In this document: one piece after another, positions 50,096 through 59,767 of the stretch
Layout: every line of letters starts with the position of its first letter
How positions within the stretch are numbered: the stretch's first letter is position 1
Assembly: GCA_964596165.1 (NCBI GenBank)
Contig: CAZQTW010000026.1
Span: forward strand, 1 to 64,000
Direction: 5' to 3'
DNA length: 64,000 nucleotides
Source: CAYUQT01 sp964596165
GTDB lineage: Bacteria; Planctomycetota; Phycisphaerae; UBA1845; JAFGLZ01
Made by a program: the position numbers and the translations under genes
Notes under the pieces: model-generated
The model's database searches: none
Seen by the model: only the letters and a program-made list of their open reading frames with translations
Told to the model about the DNA's origin: nothing

Positions 50096-50863
50096 TCATG
50101 AAACCGGCCGCTCCGCCAGCGCGATGAATCCGTTTGCGCGTAGGCCCGCGGCAATGGGGATACGAAGCCCGCCGGTCCGCCGGCGATTGAGGGGGACCAG
50201 TTCGCGGATCACCAATCCGGCCCCCGTCAGCAGATCAACCAGTTCTCCGCGAGAGAAGATGTGGAGATACAGGTTTCGGATGCCGCGGTAATACCACAGG
50301 ATCTTGTCCCCCAGTTCGGCCCGGCCGCGCCAGGTCTGCCAGAGATTCGATCCCAGAAACCACAGGCCGTCGGCCGTGGTCAGCCCGTGCCAACGATTGT
50401 GGACGTGAATGGCGAATCGCCCGCCCGGCCTCAGCAGTTCGACGATTCCTCGCATGAGGGTTTGCCTGTTCCGCCGGCCACGGACCAATCCGATCGTGCT
50501 GAACATGCACAGGGCATAGTCGAATGACTCCGGTTGAAAGAGGCTGGGAAGATCAACCATATCGGCCCGGATCAGCGTTGCACGGACGCAAGTATCGCGC
50601 AGCTTCTCTTTGGCGACACGGATCATGTGCTCCGAGAGATCCACCCCGATACAACGGTGACCGAGGCGCGCCAGATGGATGACGTGTCTGGCCGTCCCGC
50701 AACCCACATCGAGCACGCGGCCGGGTTGACTGAACCACCGCGTCAGTAATCGCGTGTCGCAAGCGAAGAGCGGGTTGTCGGCCCAGTAGTCGTCATACTC
50801 CTCCGCAATGGCCGGATTGGTGAGGTAGCGGACCGTGGAAGGATGCATCGGATCGACTTGCAT
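50096..50863 (-). CDS. SAM-dependent class I methyltransferase
   Basis: A 255-residue cytosolic enzyme with motif I VLDVGCGTARHVIHLA at about 52, IGVDLSEHMI for motif II, RADMVDLP for motif III and LLRPGGRFAIHVHN for the post-motif. The start at 50863 is uncertain because no good ribosome site precedes it; 50848 is another in-frame ATG and the frame is open to 51034. The substrate cannot be told. It is divergent from the EF-Tu-domain mini-gene, and their starts lie 182 bases apart. Confidence 0.82.
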   Translation of the reverse strand: MQVDPMHPSTVRYLTNPAIAEEYDDYWADNPLFACDTRLLTRWFSQPGRVLDVGCGTARHVIHLARLGHRCIGVDLSEHMIRVAKEKLRDTCVRATLIRADMVDLPSLFQPESFDYALCMFSTIGLVRGRRNRQTLMRGIVELLRPGGRFAIHVHNRWHGLTTADGLWFLGSNLWQTWRGRAELGDKILWYYRGIRNLYLHIFSRGELVDLLTGAGLVIRELVPLNRRRTGGLRIPIAAGLRANGFIALAERPVS

Positions 50864-50975
50864 GGAATCATTGACCACGATTTCGGTTCCACCACGAACG
50901 AAGTTCGCGCTCCATCGCGTCGACACGACGCGGTTAGACCGCCCGATACGGTCGGCGGCTCGCGGATAACCCTGG

Positions 50976-51004
50976 TTCTCTAGTCGTCCAACCGAAGGTA
51001 TAAT
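50976..51004 (+). promoter_or_regulatory. Promoter of the EF-Tu-domain mini-gene
   Basis: A perfect TATAAT at 50999-51004 lies 42 bases before the start codon. The -35 position, 17 bases further up, reads TTCTCT, which is only a weak match. The strong -10 box and short leader suggest steady expression. Confidence 0.5.
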
Positions 51005-51045
51005 GCGGGTGTTTGGTCGACACGTCCAGCTCAAGGAGTAGGATC

Positions 51046-51306
51046 ATGGCGGAGAGCCTCATCGGAAAGGTGACGCACTACTTCAGCAAGGCGCAGGTGG
51101 CCGCCGTAGCGATCACCGACGGACAACTGAACGTCGGCGACACGATCCACGTGGTCGGGCATACGTCGGACTTCACGCAGAAGGTCGGGTCGATTCAGCT
51201 CGAACACCAATCCATTCCGACAGCCACGGTGGGTCAGAACGTGGGCATTCAGGTCATCGAACATGCCCGCGAACACGACAAGGTCTACCGGGTGACACCG
51301 GATTAG
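51046..51306 (+). CDS. Stand-alone EF-Tu domain-2-like protein
   Basis: An 86-residue protein that matches only the beta-barrel domain 2 of translational GTPases: IGKVTHYFSKAQVAAVAI, LNVGDTIHVVGHT, and IQLEHQSIPTATVGQNVGIQV, which mirrors the EF-Tu/IF2 segment ending in G-x-x-V-G. There is no GTPase domain. AAGGAGTAGGATC precedes the ATG. Similar short 'translation elongation factor-like' proteins are scattered in bacteria and archaea without known function. It has its own promoter and is not part of an operon. Confidence 0.8.
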   Translation: MAESLIGKVTHYFSKAQVAAVAITDGQLNVGDTIHVVGHTSDFTQKVGSIQLEHQSIPTATVGQNVGIQVIEHAREHDKVYRVTPD

Positions 51307-51387
51307 TGCGACGTGATCCCCGACTGGGTGAGCGGCGCCGCCTGTGACGACGCGGTCTTTTCCCGCCCACGCCCGGCAGACTTCGGG

Positions 51388-52578
51388 TTATCGCACGCGA
51401 GCCAACCCGCGCTCGAGGTCGGCAATGATGTCCTGGGGGTCCTCCAGACCGACCGACAGACGCACCAACTCGTCGATAATACCGAGGGCGTAGCGTTCCT
51501 CGCGGCTCTCGCGATAGTAGCTCATCAACGCAGGATGCGTGATGAGTGTCTCCGGACCGCCGAAACTCGGCGCCAGCAGGCATAGCTTCAACCCGTTGAA
51601 GAAGGCCAGCGTGTCCTGGAGGTCCCCGTTGATTTCAAACGTCACCACCGCGCCGAAACCCTTCATCTGTCGTTTGGCGATCGCATGATGACGATGGCCG
51701 GCAAGACCGGGATAATAGACGCGCCGGACCTTCGGATGGCGCTCCAGGTACTCGGCCACCTTCTGCGCGGTCGAATTGAACCGTTCCATGCGAAGCCCGA
51801 AGGTCTTCAAGCCCCGAATCAGCAGGTAGCAGCTTACCGGATCGATCACGCCGCCGGTCATTCGCCGCCACTCGTAGATGGGATTGATCACGTCCGATCG
51901 ACCCCACACGGCGCCCCCGAGGATATCGTTGTGGCCGCCGATGTACTTCGTCGTGCTGCTCAGGACAATATCGACGCCTTGATCCAAGGGCCTCTGGTTG
52001 TACGACGTGGCGAACGTGCTGTCGATCACACTGAGGACCTTGTGTTTGCGGGCGATTCGAACGATCTCGTCCACGTCGGCCACGTTGAGATAAGGGTTGG
52101 TCGGCGATTCGGAGAGGATGAGAACGGTCTCTTTGCGAACGGCCGCCTCCATCGCCTTGTAGTCGCCCATCGGCACGACCGTTGCTTGAATGCCGAATCG
52201 GGGGACCACCTTGCTGATGAGGCGCAGCGTCTGTTTGTAGGCGTCATCGGTCACGATCAGATGCTGTCCCGTGCTGCACAACGCCATGACCGTGGCGGTC
52301 ACGGCGCTCATTCCCGAATCGAACAGGAGGCATCGATCGGCCCTCTCGAGGGCCGCGAGCTTCCGTTCGGCCGCCTCGCGGGTCGGATTGCCGTATCGGC
52401 CGTACTCGTAGTGCGGAGCCTGCCCCTTTCCGTACGCCAGGACCTCATCCATGTCCTTGAAGACGAACGTGCTGCTGTAGGCGATGGGCGTGGTTACGGT
52501 TCCGAGCCAGCGGCGCTCGCCGCAATGGACGGCATCCGTATCCAAGTGCCCCGTGGGATGGTCGGTGAAGTCGGTCAT
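51388..52578 (-). CDS. Cys/Met-metabolism PLP enzyme (cystathionine gamma-synthase/lyase type)
   Basis: A 396-residue fold-type I pyridoxal-phosphate enzyme. The cofactor lysine is Lys211 in SSTTKYIGGHND. The upstream YGRYGNPTREAAE and the SGMSA phosphate-binding loop near residue 88 are characteristic, and ESPTNPYL carries the conserved Asn-Pro. Members make cystathionine from O-acyl-homoserine and Cys, or cleave it, or form homocysteine directly with sulfide. The exact reaction cannot be told from sequence alone, so no gene symbol is given. GGAGACAG precedes the ATG. A perfect -10 box lies 60 bases upstream. Confidence 0.87.
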   Translation of the reverse strand: MTDFTDHPTGHLDTDAVHCGERRWLGTVTTPIAYSSTFVFKDMDEVLAYGKGQAPHYEYGRYGNPTREAAERKLAALERADRCLLFDSGMSAVTATVMALCSTGQHLIVTDDAYKQTLRLISKVVPRFGIQATVVPMGDYKAMEAAVRKETVLILSESPTNPYLNVADVDEIVRIARKHKVLSVIDSTFATSYNQRPLDQGVDIVLSSTTKYIGGHNDILGGAVWGRSDVINPIYEWRRMTGGVIDPVSCYLLIRGLKTFGLRMERFNSTAQKVAEYLERHPKVRRVYYPGLAGHRHHAIAKRQMKGFGAVVTFEINGDLQDTLAFFNGLKLCLLAPSFGGPETLITHPALMSYYRESREERYALGIIDELVRLSVGLEDPQDIIADLERGLARVR

Positions 52579-52637
52579 CTCTGTCTCCGACGCGGTGGAA
52601 CCGCATCACGAAGGTTCATGCATGGGCCAAAACAAGG

Positions 52638-52643
52638 ATTATA
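52638..52643 (-). promoter_or_regulatory. -10 element of the trans-sulfuration gene
   Basis: Read on the minus strand the six bases are TATAAT, 60 bases before the start codon at 52578. The -35 region 17 bases further up (TGGTCC) matches the consensus poorly. No S-adenosylmethionine riboswitch fold was recognised in the leader. Confidence 0.45.
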
Positions 52644-52754
52644 CTTCCGCGGGCCGGGCAGGACCATAGGCGCGGTCGAAGCGCATACGGCCGGTGCGTA
52701 AGGGGTTCAGGGGAGCCGAATCGGCCTCGAAGACCGCCTCCTGGGGCGAACCGG

Positions 52755-55700
52755 CTATGCGTCGCGGTGAACGCGCCGGCTCCGGGGCCTCGTGCCGCCG
52801 AGAATGAGCATGCCGCCCAGACAGCATGCCAGTGCGAAACTCGCCCCGACGCCACAGGTGCTCGGCACAAGCGAACCCGACGATCCGTCGCTCGACTTGG
52901 TGAAGACGGCCACCACCTCCGTGTCGCCGTTGAGCGTAAGGACCAGCGGATTCGACGTGCCCGACCCGGCGCCGCTCCACCCCACGAACGTCATCCCGTC
53001 TTGCGGCGGTTCCGGCACGAAGACCGAAACCTGTTCGCCGCGATTGTGAATCGAGCGGACGGGGGCTGTCGCACCGGCGGGCGACGTGCCGACCGTCAAG
53101 GTGCATGTCTGAGACACCTTGAGAATCGTTACGGTCATGCGAACCGACTTGCTGATCCCGTCCTTCGCATAGGCGGCAATAATCTCACACGGGCAATCGG
53201 CAGGGACGTTCCTTGCCGTCAGCACCCCCCCGGCACCGATGGTCGCCGCCGTGTCGGACGAGACCCGCCACTGCACCTCCGACGTGACGTCCCCCTTGGC
53301 ACCGGTGTTCCAGGTCGCTTCGCAACGATACTGCCCAACCGCATTGGCTTGAACGGACGCCGGCCCCGTAATGGTCATGTCGGTAATGGAAAGACCCCGC
53401 ATCCTGGCGGTCAGCGTGCCCGCCGACCCGACGACCAGCGTACGATCCGCCGTTCCGCCCCCGTCGCTCCACGACTCGAAAGTGTAACGGAGGCCGTCGG
53501 TACCAAACTGCGGAGTAGGTACCGAGAGTTGATGGGCACCTCCGGCCTGCCAGTTGAACTTCTGGACGCCGTAGTAGCTCTGCCCGTCGACGACGAACCG
53601 CAGGCCAACATCGGTCGGCGTAACGCCGAGAGTCGTCTCCGCCATCGGCGGCTTGACCGTCACGCGCCAGGTCTTCTCGGCCCCGCCGACGGCATTCTCC
53701 GCTCGAATGCAGACGAGGAATGGACTACCGACCGTGGTCGGCGCCGACCATGCGACGGCGCCGGTGGCGGGATCCACCGTCATTCCGGCCGGTCCCCTCA
53801 CCAACGACCATGTGACCGGCCGCGTGCCTTGCGTCAGAACAACCTCCGGTCCGACGTAGGGCTGATTCAACTCCAGGGTCTGGTCGGGAATGTCGCGGAT
53901 TTCCGGCGCCATGGGCGGCTCGGTCACGGTCAACAACCAGGTCCGCTCGTGTTGTCCCTGGGCGTTCCTCGCCCGAAGGGTGATCGAATGCGGGCTGCCG
54001 GTGACAATCGGCAGAGGCCAGGTCACCGCACCGGAGTTTGAATTGACGGTCATGCCCGTGGGACGAACCACGAGCGACCACGTCACGGGAGCCGTTCCTT
54101 GCTCCAACATCGGCGTAAACGCGTACTGGAGGCCGGCCGTGACGGTCTGGTCTTGGATCGTCCGGATAATCGGCGGCGCCTTGACGGATACCTGCCAGGA
54201 GGCGTCGCTCCAACCCACATCATTGGTCGCCCGTGCGATGACCGTGAACGGGCTGCCCGCCGCGACGGGATTGGACCACGTCACCGTGCCGGACGTTGCG
54301 TCGATGGTCATCCCCGCCGGCGCGCTGACCAGCGACCAAGTCACCGGCAGGCCACCCTGGCTGAGTTGCAGCGGATCGGTATAGGGTTGCCCCACGACGG
54401 CGACTTTGTTCGCCACCGGGGCGATGACCGGGGCGGTCATGACCCGCACTAGCCAGGACGTTTGATCCTGACCCTCGTCGTTCGACGCCCGAACGGTCAC
54501 CGTGAACGGACTGCCTGTCTGCGTCGCACCGGACCACCGCACCACGCCGTTCGGATCGATGGTCATACGGGCCGGTCCGCTCACCAGCGACCACTGAACC
54601 GGCAACGTCCCTTGGTCGAGTCGAACGTGCTCCACATAATTGGCGCCGACCAGCAATGCTCGATCGGATATCGCCGCGATCTTCGGGGGCCCCATCGGCG
54701 GAACCACGCTCACCTGCCACGACAAATCGGAGAACCCCTCCGAATTCGCGGCGCGGATCGTGATGGTGTAGACGTCGCCCATCAGGCCCGGATTGGGCCA
54801 ATTCACAGCCCCCGAATTCGGATCGATCGTCAGCCCCGCGGGGCAGGCATGGGGTTCGACCAGCGACCAGGTAATCGGTTTGGTCCCCTGCTTGAGAATG
54901 GGTTGCAGAGCGAACGGCTGACCGACAATGGCCGTCTGATTGGCGATCGCATCAATCACCGGCTTGCCCGGCGGCAACACGACCCCGATCCGCCAAGCGA
55001 TCTCGTGACTGCCGACGTCGTTCTCGGCGCGAACCCTGACCTCGTGCACGGTGTCCGGGGGGCCGGGTTTCGGCCAACTGACGACGCCGCGGACCGCGTT
55101 GATCTCCAAACCGCCCGGACCGCTCACCTTCGTCCACGTGATCGTGGGCGATCCTTCGAGCAGTCGCAGCGTGCGGGTGTAGTAGGCTCCGACGGGAACG
55201 TTCGGCTCGTCGGCCATGGAAGCGATGCTTGGCGCGGCTTTGACGCTCAATGTCCACGATGCTTCGTTGGAGCCCACGCCGTTGGTAGCCCGGACCTTCA
55301 ACGTGAACGGACTGCCGTTGCTCGTGGGCTGTGGCCAGTTGATCTGTCCGCTGTTGGGATCGATCGTCATCCCGGCCGGCGGCAATACCATCGACCAGGT
55401 TACGGGCGGGCTTCCGCTGGTCAACGTGGGCGTATAGGTATAAGGCTGTCCGATCATAATCGACTGATCGGGAATCGCGGCAATGATCGGCGGGGTCTGC
55501 ACGTACACCGTCCAGGTCATTTCCCCTACCCCGATTTCGTTTTGCGCGAGGAGGGTTACGGTATGCACGCTGTCGACCGGACCCGGTTCCGCCCACGTCA
55601 CCTTGCCGTTTGTCGAGTTCACGGTCATGCCGTCAGGGCCGGCAGCCAATGACCACATCACCGGAGTAATGCCATACAATAGCTTGGGGGACTCGGTATA

Positions 55701-58061
55701 CGATTGCCCGGTCCGAACCGAGCGGTCGGGGATCGGGATGATGATGGGTGCTTGATATGCCGACAATGTGAACTCGGCCTCTGCCGTTCCGTTGCCGTCG
55801 TATAGCTGCGGCGTCTGCCAGGCGTATGTCTGGGTCAGAACGAGCGGGAGCAGGTAACGGTGGGCCTCCTCCGCCGAAAGCATCCCGTTGCGTGAGGTAT
55901 CGGCATTCGCATTGCTGATGGCGTCGAGAAGGTAGTAGGTGAAAACGCCGTTCTTCAGTTGCGAGCTCTCCGATGAGAGTTCCCAGTCATCGCAGGCCGT
56001 CAGCACAACCACCCCCGTGACATCGTCCACATCTTTGTCGACACCGCGGATGGCTTTCAGATCGGCGGCGAAACCGTCTCCCGGTGCGGGCGGGGGCCCG
56101 TCCGGATTGATCGTCTTGATCGCAGCCCCTTCAGGGAGCGGCGCCTTGATCGCGCCTCCGCTGTAGCAGGTGTCCAGAATGACAATGACGTTTCGAGTCG
56201 GAAGTGCGCCGATCCAATCGCCCAACTCGTCGTCACGGATTTCGCTGTTCGGGTCGGCGGGGGACGTGTCGTATGGACAGATTGTTTCATCATAACCGTC
56301 GGTTTCGTCCAGCGGCGGACGATCGGAGGTGTAGCTCCCGTGGCCGCTGAAGAAGAACAGGCATTGATCGTCGGGGCCTGCCTTGGCGCCCATCGCCTCG
56401 ATGGCCGAACGGATGCCGGCCTTGCTCGCGTCCCTGTCGATCAAAACGGCGATGTTGTTCGGGTCCCAGCCCGGATCTTTGATTAACGCATCGCGAAGAT
56501 CTCGGACGTCGTCGTCGCAGTAACTCAGACCGTCGATGATCATATAGTCGGAAACGCCGGCCAACACGGCAAACCGCTTCGTTTGCTTGTATACGCGGAC
56601 GGTCCAGGTCGCCTCATCGCTGCCCAGCGCATTGGTCGCCCGCACCGTCACCGAATGCTCGCTGCCGACGGGTCCGGGATCGGACCATCTGACAACACCG
56701 ATGTTCGGATCGATAGTCATTCCGCTTGGCCCCGCTACGAGCGCCCACGTGATGGGCGGCGTCCCCTGCAAGAGCGTGGGACGCTCGGAGTACGTCCGTC
56801 CCTCGAAGGCCTTGCGCGTCGATCGGTCGACAATAACGGGAGGCAAGGGAGGCGCGATGTCCAGCACGGCCCCCCTGACAACGCTGTAACCCGCCGGCAT
56901 TCCGGAGGGCAGGCTGTACCATCCGTCGCTGCTCCCGCTCCAGCCGAAGTTCAAGTGGTAGCGGCCGTCGGAGTCGCGATACCCGTCGCACACGATCGAG
57001 TGTCCCGACCCGCTCATGGAGGTCCCGATCGAGAGCTGACACGGGGCATACTTGCGCATGTTTGCACTGAGCAATGTGTAGAGCCCCGAATCGGTGCTGC
57101 TGACCCAAGCACCGCTCGGATAGGACCACTTGGCCTTCAGGACCTCGCCCACAGAAGACGTGGACGCCGCCGACCCGGCATCGCTGTAGTTCATCCGGAC
57201 CGAGACCCCGCACGCATAGAGCAGGCGCGCGATGGTATCGTTCGAAATGCTCGTGTAGACGATGGATGGAATGTTCGCCGTTGCCGCGGAGATCGGTATG
57301 ACCCTTTCCCCGCGCCCGTCGCCGGGATCATTGCGAGAGGTATAGTCGTCGGCCGCCGTAAACGTCACGGAGCTCGGGTGCTTCCAGTAGTTGATGATCT
57401 GCCCCATCGCCGTGGCAACACAGCCCGTAACACACCGTCCGTCGTCGGTGTGCAAGCCCGGCTCGGTTCGAGGATCGTCCGGACAGTAGTCGTTGTAGAA
57501 GCCGGACTGGTTCCAACTCGTCGTCAAGAACGGTCCCCAAGTCTGCCCGTCGGTTCCGGAGGCCGCGTCGCCGCCGCCTCCGGCTAGGAGGGTCTGCCAC
57601 TCTGCCCGGTTGGCTGCCAGTTGCGCGGCGGGCGTCTCTGCCCGTGCCTGTAAGCGCAAGGCCATGTCCGTCCGAACCATGTAGAGCAAGTGATTCTCAG
57701 GGTGCTCCTGGAAGGGAAACGTACCGGTAAGTGAGACCACCACGACCGGCGTAATGTCGGTGTCCGCGGACGTCACGACAAAACCGCCGGGATTCAGCGG
57801 GACGACGTAGGCGACCGTCTGGCGGGTGTCGGGATCCGTCAGCGCGACGGGTTCTGCCGAAACAGGTGCTGCTTGTTGTGCCTCCATGGCTTCTCGTGCA
57901 GCCGCCCGCCGATGTTCCGTCTGTGCGAAATTGGCCCCGACCCGCTGCGCGGTGGACACGTCGACCGGCTCGGCCGACACAAGGGTCCAGGATATTGTTA
58001 CCCCGAACACGCCTGCCCACACGGCAAAACCGACGGAATGGCGTAATACCCTCCGGATCAT
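52755..58061 (-). CDS. Giant secreted protein with C10 (streptopain-like) and C14 (caspase-like) protease domains and nine Ig-like repeats
   Basis: A 1768-residue exported protein with a signal peptide at about 1-31 and AGGGG before the ATG. A C10 propeptide and peptidase fill about 35-405, with Cys214 (TGCVATAMGQ) and His354 (SGSGHSIVCDG). One Ig-like repeat (about 410-495) leads to a caspase-fold domain at about 498-710, with His574 (FSGHGSY) and Cys632 (LDTCYSGGA). Eight more Ig-like repeats of about 85-90 residues follow, each with TWSLV-x-x-P-x-GMTI and an A-x-N-x-x-G turn. Then come an InlB-like region, a Big-type domain and another InlB-like repeat. The tail is TCGVG, a hydrophobic stretch and Arg residues. 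Both cysteine-protease dyads appear intact. Confidence 0.88.
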   Translation of the reverse strand: MIRRVLRHSVGFAVWAGVFGVTISWTLVSAEPVDVSTAQRVGANFAQTEHRRAAAREAMEAQQAAPVSAEPVALTDPDTRQTVAYVVPLNPGGFVVTSADTDITPVVVVSLTGTFPFQEHPENHLLYMVRTDMALRLQARAETPAAQLAANRAEWQTLLAGGGGDAASGTDGQTWGPFLTTSWNQSGFYNDYCPDDPRTEPGLHTDDGRCVTGCVATAMGQIINYWKHPSSVTFTAADDYTSRNDPGDGRGERVIPISAATANIPSIVYTSISNDTIARLLYACGVSVRMNYSDAGSAASTSSVGEVLKAKWSYPSGAWVSSTDSGLYTLLSANMRKYAPCQLSIGTSMSGSGHSIVCDGYRDSDGRYHLNFGWSGSSDGWYSLPSGMPAGYSVVRGAVLDIAPPLPPVIVDRSTRKAFEGRTYSERPTLLQGTPPITWALVAGPSGMTIDPNIGVVRWSDPGPVGSEHSVTVRATNALGSDEATWTVRVYKQTKRFAVLAGVSDYMIIDGLSYCDDDVRDLRDALIKDPGWDPNNIAVLIDRDASKAGIRSAIEAMGAKAGPDDQCLFFFSGHGSYTSDRPPLDETDGYDETICPYDTSPADPNSEIRDDELGDWIGALPTRNVIVILDTCYSGGAIKAPLPEGAAIKTINPDGPPPAPGDGFAADLKAIRGVDKDVDDVTGVVVLTACDDWELSSESSQLKNGVFTYYLLDAISNANADTSRNGMLSAEEAHRYLLPLVLTQTYAWQTPQLYDGNGTAEAEFTLSAYQAPIIIPIPDRSVRTGQSYTESPKLLYGITPVMWSLAAGPDGMTVNSTNGKVTWAEPGPVDSVHTVTLLAQNEIGVGEMTWTVYVQTPPIIAAIPDQSIMIGQPYTYTPTLTSGSPPVTWSMVLPPAGMTIDPNSGQINWPQPTSNGSPFTLKVRATNGVGSNEASWTLSVKAAPSIASMADEPNVPVGAYYTRTLRLLEGSPTITWTKVSGPGGLEINAVRGVVSWPKPGPPDTVHEVRVRAENDVGSHEIAWRIGVVLPPGKPVIDAIANQTAIVGQPFALQPILKQGTKPITWSLVEPHACPAGLTIDPNSGAVNWPNPGLMGDVYTITIRAANSEGFSDLSWQVSVVPPMGPPKIAAISDRALLVGANYVEHVRLDQGTLPVQWSLVSGPARMTIDPNGVVRWSGATQTGSPFTVTVRASNDEGQDQTSWLVRVMTAPVIAPVANKVAVVGQPYTDPLQLSQGGLPVTWSLVSAPAGMTIDATSGTVTWSNPVAAGSPFTVIARATNDVGWSDASWQVSVKAPPIIRTIQDQTVTAGLQYAFTPMLEQGTAPVTWSLVVRPTGMTVNSNSGAVTWPLPIVTGSPHSITLRARNAQGQHERTWLLTVTEPPMAPEIRDIPDQTLELNQPYVGPEVVLTQGTRPVTWSLVRGPAGMTVDPATGAVAWSAPTTVGSPFLVCIRAENAVGGAEKTWRVTVKPPMAETTLGVTPTDVGLRFVVDGQSYYGVQKFNWQAGGAHQLSVPTPQFGTDGLRYTFESWSDGGGTADRTLVVGSAGTLTARMRGLSITDMTITGPASVQANAVGQYRCEATWNTGAKGDVTSEVQWRVSSDTAATIGAGGVLTARNVPADCPCEIIAAYAKDGISKSVRMTVTILKVSQTCTLTVGTSPAGATAPVRSIHNRGEQVSVFVPEPPQDGMTFVGWSGAGSGTSNPLVLTLNGDTEVVAVFTKSSDGSSGSLVPSTCGVGASFALACCLGGMLILGGTRPRSRRVHRDA

Positions 58062-58515
58062 GGAATTACCCCTGTGCACGATCGGCACGTATTGGTAAGG
58101 GGAAACGCAGGCTCACCCCCATCGTCCCTGCATTGGGAAGGGTATCGGCGATCAAACGAGATGACCAAATCGCCGAACCTCCCTGCGTAGACTACCCCTA
58201 ACGCCTTTCGGCATAATACCCTGTAGACCTGCCTTTATCAAGGCGCATTCGCTCAGGGTTGTGCCATTGCCCACCGCGTCCTCGGTTCGACCGAACTCGT
58301 CAACGTCATCGATGTTGACCGCGCCCGTGACGGCGCGGCACCGTGCTGGAACCTTCGGCTTCGTGCCGTGAGTATTGCACCACGTTCGAAAAAGGATTCT
58401 TGGGTCGAACGCGGCTCCTGGTTCGGCCTGTGAGGCGCAGGCCGCCACGCCGCCCGCCCGGGCATGGTCTTCGGGGAGCGCTTGCAAATCCTCTGCCTTC
58501 GCCAACAATAGTGTC
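58062..58515. other. Divergent intergenic region
   Basis: This 454-base stretch lies between the divergent giant protease gene and the DNA methyltransferase gene. No promoter was fixed with confidence; CATAAT at 58212-58217 is a weak plus-strand candidate. The open frames that cross it are not protein-like. No repeat above chance length was seen. Confidence 0.4.
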
Positions 58516-59745
58516 ATGGCTGAGAATGCGCTTTACCTGGGCGACAATCTCGACGTCTTGCGGCGGAACATCCGCGACGAATCGGTCGACCTCATCTACC
58601 TCGACCCGCCCTTCAACTCCGACCAGGACTACGGCGTCAGGCACCTCGTGGGAGGCGGCAAGCGAAAGACCGTGGAGATCCGGGCATTCGGCGATACCTG
58701 GCGTTGGGATGCGGCCGCCGAAGCCGCCCATCGTGAAATCCTCCGCCGGCCGGGGGCCGTTGCACGGGTCATGAAGGCCTTCCACACCTTCCTCGGCGAA
58801 AGCGAGATGATGGCTTATCTGGTCATGATGGCCCCCCGTCTGGTCGAGCTGCATCGCGTCCTCAAACGCAGCGGTTGCGTCTATCTGCATTGCGACGCGT
58901 CAGCCGGCCACTACCTCAAGATGCTCATGGACGCCGTGTTCGGACCCGAAAACTTCCTGAATGAGATTATCTGGAAACGAACGCACGCCCACGGCTCGGC
59001 ACGGCGCTGGGGACCCGTGCACGACATCATCCTGTTCTATTCAAAGAGTAAGGAATACCGGTGGTACGGCGCTCGCAAACCGCACAGTCGGGCGTACGTC
59101 GAAAAGCATTTCAAGCTCGTCGACAAGACCGGCCGGCGATTCCAGGCGATCACGCTGACCGGGGCGGGCACGACGAAAGGCGACAGCGGCAAGCCTTGGC
59201 GAGGGGTGGACCCGACCACCTCCGGTCGACATTGGGCGATGCCCCGTGCCATCCTCGGTCGGCTCAAGGTGACGGGGCGAACCATACAGGAGAAGCTCGA
59301 CGCGCTGGATGCCGCCGGTCGTATCTACTGGCCACGAAAGGCCGGCGGCAAGCCTCGTCTGAAATGGTTCGCGGATGAGCTCCGGGGGGCGGCCGTGCCC
59401 GATGTGTGGACGGACATTCCGCCCGTCTCGGCCCAGTCGGCTGAGCGTCTGGGCTATCCCACCCAGAAGCCGCTGGCGCTACTGGAACGAGTCATCTCGG
59501 CGAGCAGCAAGAAGGGCGACACGGTGTTGGATCCCTTTTGCGGCTGCGGAACGACCATTGTTGCGGCCCAGAGGTTGAACAGACATTGGATCGGGATCGA
59601 CATTGCCAAGCCGGCGATCGACATGACCAAGCGGCGGTTGCACCACGCCCGGGGCCGGAGTATCGGAAACAGGTGCACGATCACCGGAGGTCGGTCGATA
59701 AAGGGTAAGTCGGATCGGCGAGCGGAGTGCCTTTTCGAAATCTGA
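58516..59745 (+). CDS. Site-specific DNA methyltransferase, beta-class-like, apparently without a restriction partner
   Basis: A 409-residue enzyme. The catalytic motif D-P-P-F lies at Asp30-Phe33 (YLDPPFNS). The SAM-binding motif DPFCGCGTT is at 339, near the C-terminus, preceded by TQKPLALLERVI. This IV-before-I order is that of beta-class amino-methyltransferases (N6-adenine or N4-cytosine). The middle, about 190-310, should be the target recognition domain (RPHSRAYVEKHFK, QEKLDALDAAGRIYWP). No endonuclease or helicase gene lies on either side. The start at 58516 is chosen by homology of the opening (LYLGDNLDVL); no ribosome site is visible. It leads a plus-strand run of six genes. Confidence 0.83.
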   Translation: MAENALYLGDNLDVLRRNIRDESVDLIYLDPPFNSDQDYGVRHLVGGGKRKTVEIRAFGDTWRWDAAAEAAHREILRRPGAVARVMKAFHTFLGESEMMAYLVMMAPRLVELHRVLKRSGCVYLHCDASAGHYLKMLMDAVFGPENFLNEIIWKRTHAHGSARRWGPVHDIILFYSKSKEYRWYGARKPHSRAYVEKHFKLVDKTGRRFQAITLTGAGTTKGDSGKPWRGVDPTTSGRHWAMPRAILGRLKVTGRTIQEKLDALDAAGRIYWPRKAGGKPRLKWFADELRGAAVPDVWTDIPPVSAQSAERLGYPTQKPLALLERVISASSKKGDTVLDPFCGCGTTIVAAQRLNRHWIGIDIAKPAIDMTKRRLHHARGRSIGNRCTITGGRSIKGKSDRRAECLFEI

Positions 59746-59767
59746 GGACAGACGAGGAACCGAGTTC

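Noticed and set aside
53600..56900. Repetitive DNA that might suggest a tandem-repeat array or CRISPR
   Set aside because: The periodicity of about 260 bases comes from coding Ig-like repeats in frame in the giant protease, with diverged DNA between copies.
58152..58517. A 121-codon minus-strand frame in front of the DNA methyltransferase
   Set aside because: No ribosome site, no recognisable domain, and it fills the divergent promoter region of two real genes.
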